The notes beneath the pieces were generated by a model. It was not told the DNA's origin. It searched no databases and saw only the letters and a list, made by a program, of their open reading frames with translations. From CAZWLY01 sp964634465 (GTDB lineage: Bacteria > Desulfobacterota > Desulfarculia > G963662305): DNA of 64,000 nucleotides. The stretch spans positions 62,001 through 126,000 of the forward strand of contig CAZWLY010000006.1 in the NCBI GenBank assembly GCA_964634465.1, given 5' to 3'. Positions 34,515-43,242 of the stretch are shown in pieces (the stretch's first letter is position 1; each line of letters opens with the position of its first letter). Made by a program: the position numbers and the translations under genes.

Positions 34515-35476
34515 AATCGGCTTTTCTCGAAATCGATCACCGACGCGACGATGTCCCGGATGCCGGCCTTGGGCCGGTAGCCGATCTCGGCCCTGATCCG
34601 GGAAAGATCCGGTACCCGGCGCATCATGTCCTCAAAGCCCTCTTCGTAGGCCTGATCGTATGGAACGAGCTCGATGGGCGAATCGGAGCCGGTCATCTCC
34701 TTGACCAACTCGGCCAGGCCCAGGATGGTGATCTCCTGATCGCCGCCGACGTTGAAGACCCGGCCCACCGCCGTCGGTCGATCCATCAGCTCGATCAGGG
34801 CCTCGACCACGTCGCCGACGAAGGAGAAGCAGCGCGACTGCCTGCCGTCGCCGAAGACGGTGATCGGCTCGCCCTTGAGCGCCTGTCGAACGAAGGTCGG
34901 CAGGACCATGCCGTAGCGGCCGGTCTGGCCCGGCCCGACGGTGTTGAACAGGCGGACGATGACCACCGGCAGATCGTGCTCCTTGGCGTAGGCCAAGCCC
35001 AAGAACTCGTCGATGGCCTTGGAGCAGGCGTAGGACCAGCGGCTCTTGCTGGTCGGTCCCAGCACCAGGTCGTCGTCCTCGCTGAAAGGCACCTTGTCGG
35101 ACTTGCCGTAGATCTCGGAGGTGGAGGCCAGAAGCACCTTTTTGAGCTTCTTCGACGCCTGGGCCAAGACCGCCTCGGTGCCGCCGATGTTGGTCTCGAT
35201 GGTGTGGACCGGCCGGTCCACGATCAGCCGGACGCCGACCGCCGCGGCCAGGTGGTAGATCACATCGGCCCGATCGACCCACTCGGCCAGGACGCTTCTA
35301 TTCCTGATGGTCTCGATGGTGTATTCGAACCTGGGGTGGCCCTTGAACGGGGCGATGTTCTCCATCGAGCCGGTGGACAAATCGTCGATGACAAAGACCG
35401 TCTCGCCCCGCTCGAGCAGGGCTTCGGCCAGGTGGGAGCCGATGAAGCCGGCTCCGCCGGTAATCAGCGCTTTCAT
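34511..35476 (-). CDS. NAD-dependent nucleotide-sugar epimerase/dehydratase
   Basis: A 321-residue extended SDR enzyme. NAD loop TGGAGFIGSHLAEAL, catalytic STSEIYG with the YACSK tyrosine and lysine, and RLFNTVGPGQTGRYGMV. The last segment is typical of the UDP-glucuronate decarboxylase / dTDP-glucose dehydratase / GalE group, but the exact reaction cannot be fixed. Its stop and start overlap both neighbours by four bases, the two polyprenyl-phosphate transferases, suggesting it prepares their sugar substrate. Confidence 0.88.
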   Translation of the reverse strand: MKALITGGAGFIGSHLAEALLERGETVFVIDDLSTGSMENIAPFKGHPRFEYTIETIRNRSVLAEWVDRADVIYHLAAAVGVRLIVDRPVHTIETNIGGTEAVLAQASKKLKKVLLASTSEIYGKSDKVPFSEDDDLVLGPTSKSRWSYACSKAIDEFLGLAYAKEHDLPVVIVRLFNTVGPGQTGRYGMVLPTFVRQALKGEPITVFGDGRQSRCFSFVGDVVEALIELMDRPTAVGRVFNVGGDQEITILGLAELVKEMTGSDSPIELVPYDQAYEEGFEDMMRRVPDLSRIRAEIGYRPKAGIRDIVASVIDFEKSRL

Positions 35477-36540
35477 CTATCAGACTCCGAATCGTCGCCT
35501 CGGTTGAGCTTCTCTTCCAGGAACTTGAGCGCCTCCATGGCCACCAGCAGGCCGACGCCCAGAATCACGACCATCAAAAAGACGTAGGTCTTGGGCAGCA
35601 TGGCCAAAAGCGTGGCCGTAAAGCCCAGGTAGATGGAGGCGTAAAGAAAGAACAGCACCACCTGCCGGGGGCTCAGGCCCAGGCGCAACAGGCGATGGTG
35701 GAGATGACCCCGGTCGGGCTTGAGCGGGCTGACCCCGTTTCGCGAGCGACGCAGAAAGGCCAGGCCGGTGTCCAGAATCGGCACCCCCATGGCCACGATG
35801 GGCACCAACAGCGAGATGACGGTCGTCCCCTTGCGGTTTTCGATGAGCGAGATGGCGGCCAGGGAAAAGCCCAGCGCCAGCGAGCCGGTGTCGCCCAAGA
35901 AGATGTTGGCCGGCGGGAAGTTGAAAAAGTAGAAGCCGGCCACCGCCCCGGCCATGATCCCGGCGTAGAACAGCACCCGGACCTCGCCGGCCCGAAGCGA
36001 GACGGCGATGAGGGTGATCAGCGAGACCATGACGATTCCGGCCGCCAGGCCGTCCACGCCGTCGATGAGGTTGATGGCGTTGCAGACGATCAAGACCCAC
36101 AAAACCGTGGCCGGCAGCGACAGCCAGCCGGTGGAGAACTGGCCGCCGAAGGGATGGGTCACCGCCTCGATCCTGAAACCGAAGTAGTAGAGCACCAGCC
36201 CGCCGGCCACCTGGACCGCCAACTTGGGCCAGGGACCGAGGCGAAGTTTGTCATCGACCAGGCCCAGGCCGCCGAGGAGGACCAGCCCCAGGGCCAGACC
36301 CAGGCTCAAATTCATGGTCGCGTCGAACTCGGCGCCGTAGAGGAGGTGGCTGACAAAAAGCCCGATGAGGTAGGCGATGAGTATCGCCAGCCCCCCGGCC
36401 GTCGGCACCGGCAGTCGATGGAGCCGGCGGCGCTCGTCGGGCAGGTCGATCAGCCCCCACCGGGTGTTGAGCCGAATGACCACCGGCGTCAGCGCCAGGC
36501 TGACGAGGAAGGGCAAGCCGAACAGGACCAGGTACTTCAC
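35473..36540 (-). CDS. polyprenyl-phosphate sugar-1-phosphate transferase (WecA/MraY family)
   Basis: A 355-residue protein with about ten transmembrane segments. Catalytic and metal residues are in NAINLIDGVDGLAAG and FLGDTGSLALGFSLA, and the nucleotide-specificity loop is RGHLHHRLLRLGLSPRQ, which resembles the WecA type. It transfers a sugar phosphate to undecaprenyl phosphate. The GTG at 36540 is used because it overlaps the upstream stop as GTGA and GGGAGAGG precedes it. A longer reading upstream would run into the preceding gene. Confidence 0.9.
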   Translation of the reverse strand: MKYLVLFGLPFLVSLALTPVVIRLNTRWGLIDLPDERRRLHRLPVPTAGGLAILIAYLIGLFVSHLLYGAEFDATMNLSLGLALGLVLLGGLGLVDDKLRLGPWPKLAVQVAGGLVLYYFGFRIEAVTHPFGGQFSTGWLSLPATVLWVLIVCNAINLIDGVDGLAAGIVMVSLITLIAVSLRAGEVRVLFYAGIMAGAVAGFYFFNFPPANIFLGDTGSLALGFSLAAISLIENRKGTTVISLLVPIVAMGVPILDTGLAFLRRSRNGVSPLKPDRGHLHHRLLRLGLSPRQVVLFFLYASIYLGFTATLLAMLPKTYVFLMVVILGVGLLVAMEALKFLEEKLNRGDDSESDR

Positions 36541-37424
36541 CGGCCTCTCCCAATCCAGGACGCGGCCGCGGTCAGACCGAATCGCCAGGCGACGGCCAGA
36601 TCGGCCAGCCATAACAGCGGACCCAACCGCCGGTAGTGCTTGTGAATGTAGTGGATCATACTCCGGTGGCGGATTTGAAGCAAGCGGACCGAATCCCGCC
36701 GCTTGGAGATGCCGATTCGGTGGACGATCTCGGCCCGGGGGAGATAGACCACCTTGAACCCGGCCTGGACGATGCGCCGGCACAGGTCCACGTCCTCGTG
36801 GAACAGAAAGAAGCGCTCGTCGAAAAACCCGATTCGCTCGACGACCTCCCGCCGGAGCATCAGCGCCGCCCCGGACAGCCAGGCGACCTCCCGGACCCGG
36901 TCATGGTCCCAATCCGACATCAGATAGCGCCTGGAGACCGGATTGTCGGGCCACAGGCGGGTCAAGAGCGAGTAACGGTTGAACAGGAACGCCAGCGGCG
37001 TCTGCGGTCCCCGGGCCGAGAGCTGGACGCCGCCGTCCGGATCGTAGATTTTGGGGCCGAGCGCGCCGACCTCGGGGTGGCGGTCGAGGTACTCGACCAG
37101 CTCGCTCAGGGCGCCGGGCAGGAGGCGGCAGTCGGGGTTCAACGCCATCAGGTGTCGGCCCGCCGCCGCGGCGAAGCCCAGGTTGGCCGCCGCGGCGAAA
37201 CCCAGGTTGATCCGGTTTTTTATCACCACCGCCTCGGGGTTGGCCGCCGCGGCCGGCTCGAGGCTTCCGTCCGAGGAGGCGTTATCGACCACGATCGCCT
37301 CCAGGGGCAGCGACTCGGCCTCGCGCCTCAGGTCGGCCAGGCACTCGGCCAGGTCGGGGCCGGAGTTGTAGGCGACGACGACGACCGACACGGCCGGCGT
37401 CGTTCTTTCCGCCCCCGGCTTCAC
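36537..37424 (-). CDS. family 2 glycosyltransferase
   Basis: A 295-residue GT-A fold inverting glycosyltransferase of the rhamnosyltransferase-like group. It begins VSVVVVAYNSG and has IVVDNASSDGS, MALNPDCRLL (DxD-like site) and FFLFHEDVDLCRR. The GTG start at 37424 overlaps the upstream gene as GTGA. A C-terminal amphipathic or hydrophobic segment may tether it to the membrane. Confidence 0.88.
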   Translation of the reverse strand: MKPGAERTTPAVSVVVVAYNSGPDLAECLADLRREAESLPLEAIVVDNASSDGSLEPAAAANPEAVVIKNRINLGFAAAANLGFAAAAGRHLMALNPDCRLLPGALSELVEYLDRHPEVGALGPKIYDPDGGVQLSARGPQTPLAFLFNRYSLLTRLWPDNPVSRRYLMSDWDHDRVREVAWLSGAALMLRREVVERIGFFDERFFLFHEDVDLCRRIVQAGFKVVYLPRAEIVHRIGISKRRDSVRLLQIRHRSMIHYIHKHYRRLGPLLWLADLAVAWRFGLTAAASWIGRGR

Positions 37425-38368
37425 CGCCTCGCCCCGTCGGCCAGCCGAAAGACCCGGCGCCACACTCGGGCCTCGTCCCGCTTGCCGGCCAGTCCGGCCA
37501 GAGCGTGACGGAAGGCGGCCCCGGCTTTCATCACCAGCCTCAGGGCGGCCAGCTTCTCCGGGTGGTGCTTGGCGAAGTAGGCCAGCATCGACCGGTAGCG
37601 GGCCAGAGTGGCCAGCTCGGCGGCGGTGTCGGAGGAGGCGCCGATGCGATGAACGACGCTCGCCTCGGGCGCCAGCCAGGTCTCATAACCGGCCTGTTTG
37701 GCCCTCAGGCACAGGTCCTTTTCCTCGTAGTAGAGGAAGAAGCGTTCGTCCAGGCCGCCCAGGGCGTCCCAGACCTCGCGCCTGACCATCAGCGCCGCGC
37801 CGGTGCAGTAATCGACCGGCCCGGCCTTGTCGTGCCGGTTGAGCTGGCCGATCCGACCGGCCAGCCAGGCCGGAGCGACCCGCCTGAGCCTTTCAAGCGG
37901 CAGGAGCGACTTGAGCCGAAAAAAATGGGCCGCCGTCTGAAAAAGGGTCGGGAAGGCGTAGGTCGAGGTTTGGAGACTGCCGTCGGGGTTCAACAGCCTC
38001 GGCCCGACCAGACCCACCTCGGGCCTCGCCTCCAGCCAATCGGCCAACACCCTCGGAACGTCGCCGTTGAGGCGACAGTCCGGGTTCAAGAGCAGCAGGT
38101 AACGGCCCTTGGCCAGCCCGGCGGCCTGGTTCACCGCCCTGGCGAAGCCGACGTTCTCCTCGTTCTGGATCAACCTTACTTGGGGCCACCGCTCCTTGAG
38201 GATCGCCGCCCCGCCCTGGGGGGAGGCGTTGTCCACCACGATGACCTCCACCCCATCCGCCCCGGTCTCGAAGATGCTCTCGAGGCAACCCGCGGCCTCG
38301 GTCAGGGCGTTGTAGAGGACGATGAGGATACTGATCCGCGGGCGCTCCATCCGCTCGGCCGGCGTCAA
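37421..38368 (-). CDS. family 2 glycosyltransferase
   Basis: A 315-residue GT-A fold enzyme and paralogue of the next gene in the transcript (36537-37424). Shared motifs are ISILIVLYNA, VIVVDNASPQGG, LLLNPDCRLNG and FFLYYEEKDLCLRA. The start overlaps the WbpD-like stop by four bases. The pair probably adds successive residues to the repeat unit. Confidence 0.88.
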   Translation of the reverse strand: MTPAERMERPRISILIVLYNALTEAAGCLESIFETGADGVEVIVVDNASPQGGAAILKERWPQVRLIQNEENVGFARAVNQAAGLAKGRYLLLLNPDCRLNGDVPRVLADWLEARPEVGLVGPRLLNPDGSLQTSTYAFPTLFQTAAHFFRLKSLLPLERLRRVAPAWLAGRIGQLNRHDKAGPVDYCTGAALMVRREVWDALGGLDERFFLYYEEKDLCLRAKQAGYETWLAPEASVVHRIGASSDTAAELATLARYRSMLAYFAKHHPEKLAALRLVMKAGAAFRHALAGLAGKRDEARVWRRVFRLADGARR

Positions 38369-38937
38369 CGCCGGCTCAACCCTCCCCGGCCGTCCTCGGC
38401 GTAGCCCAGACCGCAGTCAGGACAGATCAGATCATCGGTGAGCTTTTGCCCACATTCACAGACCCAGCCGATCGACCGGGCCGGATTGCCGACGACCAGG
38501 GCGTGATCGGGCACCCGGCGGATGACCACCGCCCCGGCCCCAACCATGGCGAAGCGGCCGATTTCGACCGGCGCAACCAGAATCGCCCCGGCGCCGATGG
38601 TCGCTCCGGTCTTGATAACCGTTTGATCGAAAAGTGGTTTTGACTCGGAGCGGCCCTGGCGGGAGCGGGGCCGGCGGCGATTGGTCAGAACGCAGGCCGG
38701 ACCCAAGAAGACGCCGTCCTCGACCCGCACCCCGTCCCAGACAGAGACGCCGTTTTTGACCGTGACCCGATCGCCCAGGATCGCTCCCGACTCGATGAAG
38801 GCCCCCTCGCCGATGTTGCAATCGGCCCCGACCACGGCCCCTGCCATTACGTGGGTAAATGCCCATACTCGTGTACCGGGCCCGACCCGGTCGGACTCGC
38901 ACAATCCCAGGGGGTGGACCTTCACTCGATCGGGCAT
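38365..38937 (-). CDS. WbpD/WlbB-like UDP-sugar N-acetyltransferase
   Basis: A 190-residue left-handed beta-helix acetyltransferase with many hexapeptide repeats (CNIGEGAFIESGAILGDRVT). The order RVWAFTHV, then NGVSVWDGV, VFLGPACVLTNRRRPRS and VVGNPARSIGWVCECGQ follows the WbpD type that N-acetylates the 3-amino group of UDP-GlcNAc3NA. The C-terminus carries a zinc-ribbon-like pair of CxC/CxxC motifs (CECG, CPDCG). AAAGGA precedes the ATG. A longer upstream frame is out of register and rejected. Confidence 0.87.
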   Translation of the reverse strand: MPDRVKVHPLGLCESDRVGPGTRVWAFTHVMAGAVVGADCNIGEGAFIESGAILGDRVTVKNGVSVWDGVRVEDGVFLGPACVLTNRRRPRSRQGRSESKPLFDQTVIKTGATIGAGAILVAPVEIGRFAMVGAGAVVIRRVPDHALVVGNPARSIGWVCECGQKLTDDLICPDCGLGYAEDGRGGLSRR

Positions 38938-38939
38938 GT

Positions 38940-40256
38940 TCAGTCCTTTCTGAGGAGGCGTTTGATCACTATCTCCGCTCCGCCGTAACGGGCGACCACC
39001 GACAGCACGCCCAGCCCGAACTTGGCGACCAGTCCGGTCGCGCCCAGCTTGGAGTGAACCGCGCCGGGGTGAAAACCGGGCCCGGCGCAGTACTCGACCA
39101 ACGGGGCCAGCACCTTGTCCCAGGTGAACTCGGCGGCCGTTCTGGCCAGATTCTCCTTCAGGCGCGCCAGCCTGGCCTCGTCGTCCAGCAGGGCCAGAAT
39201 CGCCCTGGCCATGGCCCGGTCGTCGCCGACGGGGACGACGCGACCCAGGTTGCGCCGCCGGATCAACTCGGCGAAAAAGTCGCCCTCGGTGACGACCATG
39301 GGCAGGCCGGCCCACAGGCAATCCAAGAGCCTGGTCCTGAACGACAGCCGCGTCTCCAGATCGTCGCCGGCGGCCAACACGGCCAGGTCCGACTCCATCA
39401 GGAAGCCGGCCCGGTCGTCGTAATCGACCCAGCCATGATTGAAGAAGATCGCCTTATCCAACAAGCCGAGATCCCGGGATAAATCGATGGCCCGCTGGAC
39501 CATGGCCATGCCGGCGATGGCCGGGTTGGGATGCTTGACGCCCAGGAAGAACAACCTGACGTCGCCCCGGCGGGCCAGGACCCTGGCCGCGGCCTTGATC
39601 ACCGTCAGCGGGTCGAACCAGTTCCAAATGCCGCCGCCCCAGATGAGCACCTTGTCCTTCACCCCGACGCCCGGCCAAACGCCCTTCAAAACCGGCTTGG
39701 TCGATCGGGGCGGCTCCGGGGACAGGCCGAAGGGGGCGACCGAGATGAGGTCGTCCAGCCTGGGGTCGCTCCTGTCGGCCTGCCAGCTCAACCGACCCTC
39801 GGCGGCTAAAAGTCCGAGCCAGAAGTCGCGCTGGCGCTGAGTGGCGCACAGGATGTGATCGGCCCGCTTGGCCAAAGGCGAGAGCGTCCGGCGCAGGAAC
39901 TCCTGGGAACGGCGGGCCCGCCGCAGGGGTGCATCCCGGTGGTGGGCCATGACCTCGACCGGGTTGGGGTCGTACCAATCCAGGACCAAGGCGTGGCCGG
40001 GGGCCAAGAGCGGCGGCAAGGGCACGCCGATGCCTTGGCTGATCACGACCTTGGCCTCCCGGACCAAGAGGCGCAGGCTGCGGCGGCGGAAGGAAACCAC
40101 CTCCAGTCCGGCCACCGGCTCGTAATTGGGTGCGGCCAGAAGGACCCGGTGCTCCCGGGCCAACACCTTGGCCAGCTCGGTCGCCCTGATCGCCGGGCCG
40201 GCCATCCGGCGGCCGACCACGTCGGAGCTGACGACGAGTATCTTGTCCCTAGTCAT
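38940..40256 (-). CDS. glycosyltransferase family 4-like protein
   Basis: A 438-residue GT-B protein, paralogue of the gene at 30030-31349: RRMAGPAIRATELAKVL, LFFLGVKHPN and RTRLLDCLWAGLPMV occur in the same order. The C-terminus has a hydrophobic stretch (VAKFGLGVLSVVARYG). It is separated by only two bases from the acetyltransferase downstream and overlaps the upstream GT4 gene by four. Confidence 0.82.
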   Translation of the reverse strand: MTRDKILVVSSDVVGRRMAGPAIRATELAKVLAREHRVLLAAPNYEPVAGLEVVSFRRRSLRLLVREAKVVISQGIGVPLPPLLAPGHALVLDWYDPNPVEVMAHHRDAPLRRARRSQEFLRRTLSPLAKRADHILCATQRQRDFWLGLLAAEGRLSWQADRSDPRLDDLISVAPFGLSPEPPRSTKPVLKGVWPGVGVKDKVLIWGGGIWNWFDPLTVIKAAARVLARRGDVRLFFLGVKHPNPAIAGMAMVQRAIDLSRDLGLLDKAIFFNHGWVDYDDRAGFLMESDLAVLAAGDDLETRLSFRTRLLDCLWAGLPMVVTEGDFFAELIRRRNLGRVVPVGDDRAMARAILALLDDEARLARLKENLARTAAEFTWDKVLAPLVEYCAGPGFHPGAVHSKLGATGLVAKFGLGVLSVVARYGGAEIVIKRLLRKD

Positions 40257-41476
40257 CGTTCGGAATCGACCAGTTCCTGATACAACCGGGCGTGGGCTTC
40301 AAGAAACGCTTGGCGGGAGTAGTTGGCCAGGACGAACTCCTGGGCCGCCCGCGCCATTCGATCGACCTCCTCGCCGCCCGCCATCAGCCAGGCCAGGGCC
40401 TTGGCCAAGCCGCCGGCGTCGCCCCGGCTGAAGCCCAGACCCCGCCGGCCGACCACGTAGTCGCCCGCCCGGCCTGACTCCTCCAACCCAAGCAGGCCGG
40501 GCACACCGCCGACCGGCGTGGCCGCCACCGGCTTACCGGCGGCCATGGCCTCGATGAGAGCCAAGGGCAACCCCTCGTTGATCGAGGTCAGAACCAGTGC
40601 GTCCAACTCGGCGTAGACGGCCGGCATGTCCTCCTGCCAGCCGGCGAAGACGACCCGGTCGGCAAGTCCCGACCCGGCCGCCTGGGCCCTGAGCTCGGCC
40701 TCCAGCTCGCCGGCGCCGACAAAGACCAAAACCGCCGGGCGCTCGGTCAGCTCGGCCAGCCGCTTAAACGACTCGATCGACGTGGCCGGGTCCTTGATCC
40801 CGGTCAGCCGGCCCACCTGGCCGACCAGAAAGACATCCGGGCTTATGCCCAACTTGCCTCGAAAGCCCTTGGCCTCGGCTCGCTCAAAGAGGTCCAGATC
40901 CAACCCGACCGGGATTATGGTCACCTTCTCCCGGTCACAGACCCGGTAAACGCGGCAGATGTCCTCGGCCTGCTCCGGGCTCAAAACGATGATCCGGTCG
41001 GCCCGCCCGGCCAGGAAGCGTTCCACGGCCAGAAAGAGGCGCGTCTTCCATCGGGGAAAGTAGCCCTCAAAGACATGGCCGTGGAACGTATGGACTATTT
41101 TAGGTTTTTTACCCCTGATCCACCGTGCGGCCAGGCGACCCAGCGTCCCGGCCTTGGCGGTATGGGTGTGGATGACATCCGGCCGCCGCTTCTTGATGAG
41201 ACCGACGATCTCCTTGAAGGCGGTCAGGTTGCCCCGGCCCAACTCCGGCGACAGGCCGTCCACTTGGGTCCAGGCGACATTTCGGGCATTTGCCCAAAAA
41301 TCCATCTGGGCCTCGCCCGGCCCGACCCGGCCGGCGGCCAACTCGACCTCGAAGCGGTCTTCCGGCAAACCGGCGGCCAGCTCCACCACCAGCACCGCCG
41401 GCCCGCCGATGTTCAACCGGGCGATCAACTCCAGAACCTTGATCGGCCGGCCGGCTCTCTCGCCCGTGGCCGCCAT
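40253..41476 (-). CDS. GT4-type glycosyltransferase
   Basis: A 407-residue GT-B fold enzyme. The acceptor loop IARLNIGGPAVLVVELA and a histidine-rich HTHTAKAG segment are near the N-terminus; the donor-site EX7E motif is in NEGLPLALIEAMAAGKPV. The closest general type is the capsule/EPS GT4 group of N-acetylhexosaminyl or fucosyl transferases. It follows the dehydrogenase stop closely in the opposite sense of reading order (it is transcribed after it, four bases apart). Confidence 0.87.
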   Translation of the reverse strand: MAATGERAGRPIKVLELIARLNIGGPAVLVVELAAGLPEDRFEVELAAGRVGPGEAQMDFWANARNVAWTQVDGLSPELGRGNLTAFKEIVGLIKKRRPDVIHTHTAKAGTLGRLAARWIRGKKPKIVHTFHGHVFEGYFPRWKTRLFLAVERFLAGRADRIIVLSPEQAEDICRVYRVCDREKVTIIPVGLDLDLFERAEAKGFRGKLGISPDVFLVGQVGRLTGIKDPATSIESFKRLAELTERPAVLVFVGAGELEAELRAQAAGSGLADRVVFAGWQEDMPAVYAELDALVLTSINEGLPLALIEAMAAGKPVAATPVGGVPGLLGLEESGRAGDYVVGRRGLGFSRGDAGGLAKALAWLMAGGEEVDRMARAAQEFVLANYSRQAFLEAHARLYQELVDSER

Positions 41477-41480
41477 GTCC

Positions 41481-43196
41481 TCAGGGTAGAGCGCTCTGAC
41501 TCAGCGCCTCGGCCTTGAGCCGCTTGACGTGGCCCCGGCCCAGGCCCTTGACCTCGCAACCCAGTTCGAAATAGCGCCGGATCTTGGCGTCGTCAAGCAT
41601 ACCGAAACAATCGACGATCGCCACCGGGCCGCCGGCCATCTCGACCACCGCCTCGGGCGTCAGCTCGAGGTAGACCTTGTGGCGGACCGCCAGAACGACC
41701 GCATCGGCGCCCTCGAGCGCTTGGGCCAGGTCGGGCTCGACTCGAAGCTCGCTCAACCCCTCCTGGTTGCGGAAGAAACGCTGCAACGACTTGCCCGAGA
41801 CGGGGTAGCTGTCCTGCTTCTCGAACTCCCACCAGTGCTTGACGTAGGGGTCATGGACCTTGACCCGGCCGCCCATCTCGGTCAGCTTGCGCACGATGAT
41901 CTCCGAGCCGGAGTAACGGGTATCCCCCACGTCCTCCCGATACGACGCCCCCAGCAGGGTGATCCGCGAGGCGGGCACGATCTTGTCCATCTCCCGCAAG
42001 GTGTCGCGAACCAGGGCGGCGGCGTGCAGGGCTCGGGTGTCGTTGATGTCGATGGCCGTCGGCGTGATCTTGAAGATGTCCTCCTCGAAGCCCAACAGCG
42101 TCCGGTGGGCCCAAACGCCCAACCCGCCGTCCTTGGGCAGGCAGTAGCCGCCGATGCCCGGACCGGGGAAGATGATGTTGTCGTGGGTCGGCCGGACCTT
42201 GATCGCCTCGATGACCTTGATCAGATCAATGCCGTTTTGCTCGGCGAAGACGCTCCACTCGTGCAGGAAGGCCAGAATCGTGGCTCGATAGGAGTTCTCG
42301 ATGATCTTGGTCGTCTCGCTCTCGATGGGTCGATCCAGGACCGTCAACGGGAACTTCTCGACGTTGAGCACCTGGGAGAGAAACGCCCTCACCCTCTCCT
42401 TGGCTTCGGGGTTGACCGCGCTGCAGACCCGCCAAAAATCACGGACCGAGGCCACGTACTCCCGGCCGGGCATGACCCGCTCGAAGGAGTGGGCCAGCAG
42501 CGGTTCGGCGTCGTTTAAACCGCGCTTCTCGAACGCCTTTTTGATGGCCGGATAGGCGACGTACTCGGTCGTCCCCGGCGGCACGGTGGTCTCGATGAGG
42601 ACCAGGCAGTGGGGCTGGATGCGCTGGCCGATGATGGACAGGCTCTCTTCCAGGGCGGCGATATCGGCCCGGCCCCGGCGGACGTCGCCCAGGGTGTCTT
42701 TGTGGTAGTCGCACTGGACATCGACCACCACCACGTCGGCCAGGGCCAACGCCTCGTAGGAGAAAGTGGCGACGAGGGTCTTTTTGTCCTTGACGCAGCG
42801 CTCGATGAGCGGCGCCACCTCGGGGTCCTCGGCCTCCACCGGGGCCACGCCCCGATTGAGGTAATGAATCTTCCAGAACGACCGGGGCGAGGGCCGCTGC
42901 ATACCGATGACGAACTTGGTCGGCTGCCCGCTCTCCGGATCGACGGTGTCGGCGATGACGCCGGCCATGACCGCGCCGACAAAGCCGACGCCCATGACGA
43001 CCACGATCTCCCGGCCGAGGCGGCGTTGTTCCTCGACGAGACTTCTCAACCGCTCGACCTCGGCGGCGTGCTCGGCCTCGGTCGGCAAGGGGTACTCCTC
43101 GCCGGCCGGCCCGATGGAAATCTGGCTCTCGGCCGGAACGGAATCGTTCTTCGAGACGGCCTCTCGCCGTTGGGAGGCCTGAGTGCGTTCGCTCAT
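41481..43196 (-). CDS. nucleotide-sugar (UDP-GlcNAc/UDP-ManNAc-type) dehydrogenase, long form
   Basis: A 571-residue member of the UDP-glucose/GDP-mannose dehydrogenase family, which usually has about 430 residues. The first 75 residues are a polar, Glu-rich extension. The NAD domain begins VVVMGVGFVGAVMAGVI; ETTVPPGTTEY, the catalytic Cys in GIGGYCLPKDG and the C-terminal NAD-like domain (ITLLGASYREDVGDTRYSGS) follow. It oxidises C6 of a UDP-hexosamine to a uronic acid in two NAD steps. The ATG at 43196 with GAGGTGG before it is chosen over a start 54 bp upstream. Confidence 0.87.
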   Translation of the reverse strand: MSERTQASQRREAVSKNDSVPAESQISIGPAGEEYPLPTEAEHAAEVERLRSLVEEQRRLGREIVVVMGVGFVGAVMAGVIADTVDPESGQPTKFVIGMQRPSPRSFWKIHYLNRGVAPVEAEDPEVAPLIERCVKDKKTLVATFSYEALALADVVVVDVQCDYHKDTLGDVRRGRADIAALEESLSIIGQRIQPHCLVLIETTVPPGTTEYVAYPAIKKAFEKRGLNDAEPLLAHSFERVMPGREYVASVRDFWRVCSAVNPEAKERVRAFLSQVLNVEKFPLTVLDRPIESETTKIIENSYRATILAFLHEWSVFAEQNGIDLIKVIEAIKVRPTHDNIIFPGPGIGGYCLPKDGGLGVWAHRTLLGFEEDIFKITPTAIDINDTRALHAAALVRDTLREMDKIVPASRITLLGASYREDVGDTRYSGSEIIVRKLTEMGGRVKVHDPYVKHWWEFEKQDSYPVSGKSLQRFFRNQEGLSELRVEPDLAQALEGADAVVLAVRHKVYLELTPEAVVEMAGGPVAIVDCFGMLDDAKIRRYFELGCEVKGLGRGHVKRLKAEALSQSALP

Positions 43197-43242
43197 ATCC
43201 ACCTCATTAAGAATCAACTGTCTTTGTCGGGTCCAGGTGTAA

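Noticed and set aside
37180..37210. Short tandem duplication in the GT2 gene (NLGFAAAA repeated)
   Set aside because: About eight residues are repeated once (GFAAAANLGFAAAAG). It is in frame and probably a harmless local duplication in the acceptor region.
41100..41140. AT-rich patch inside a glycosyltransferase gene
   Set aside because: It codes normally for part of the GT4 protein (KGKKPKIVHT region) and needs no other explanation.
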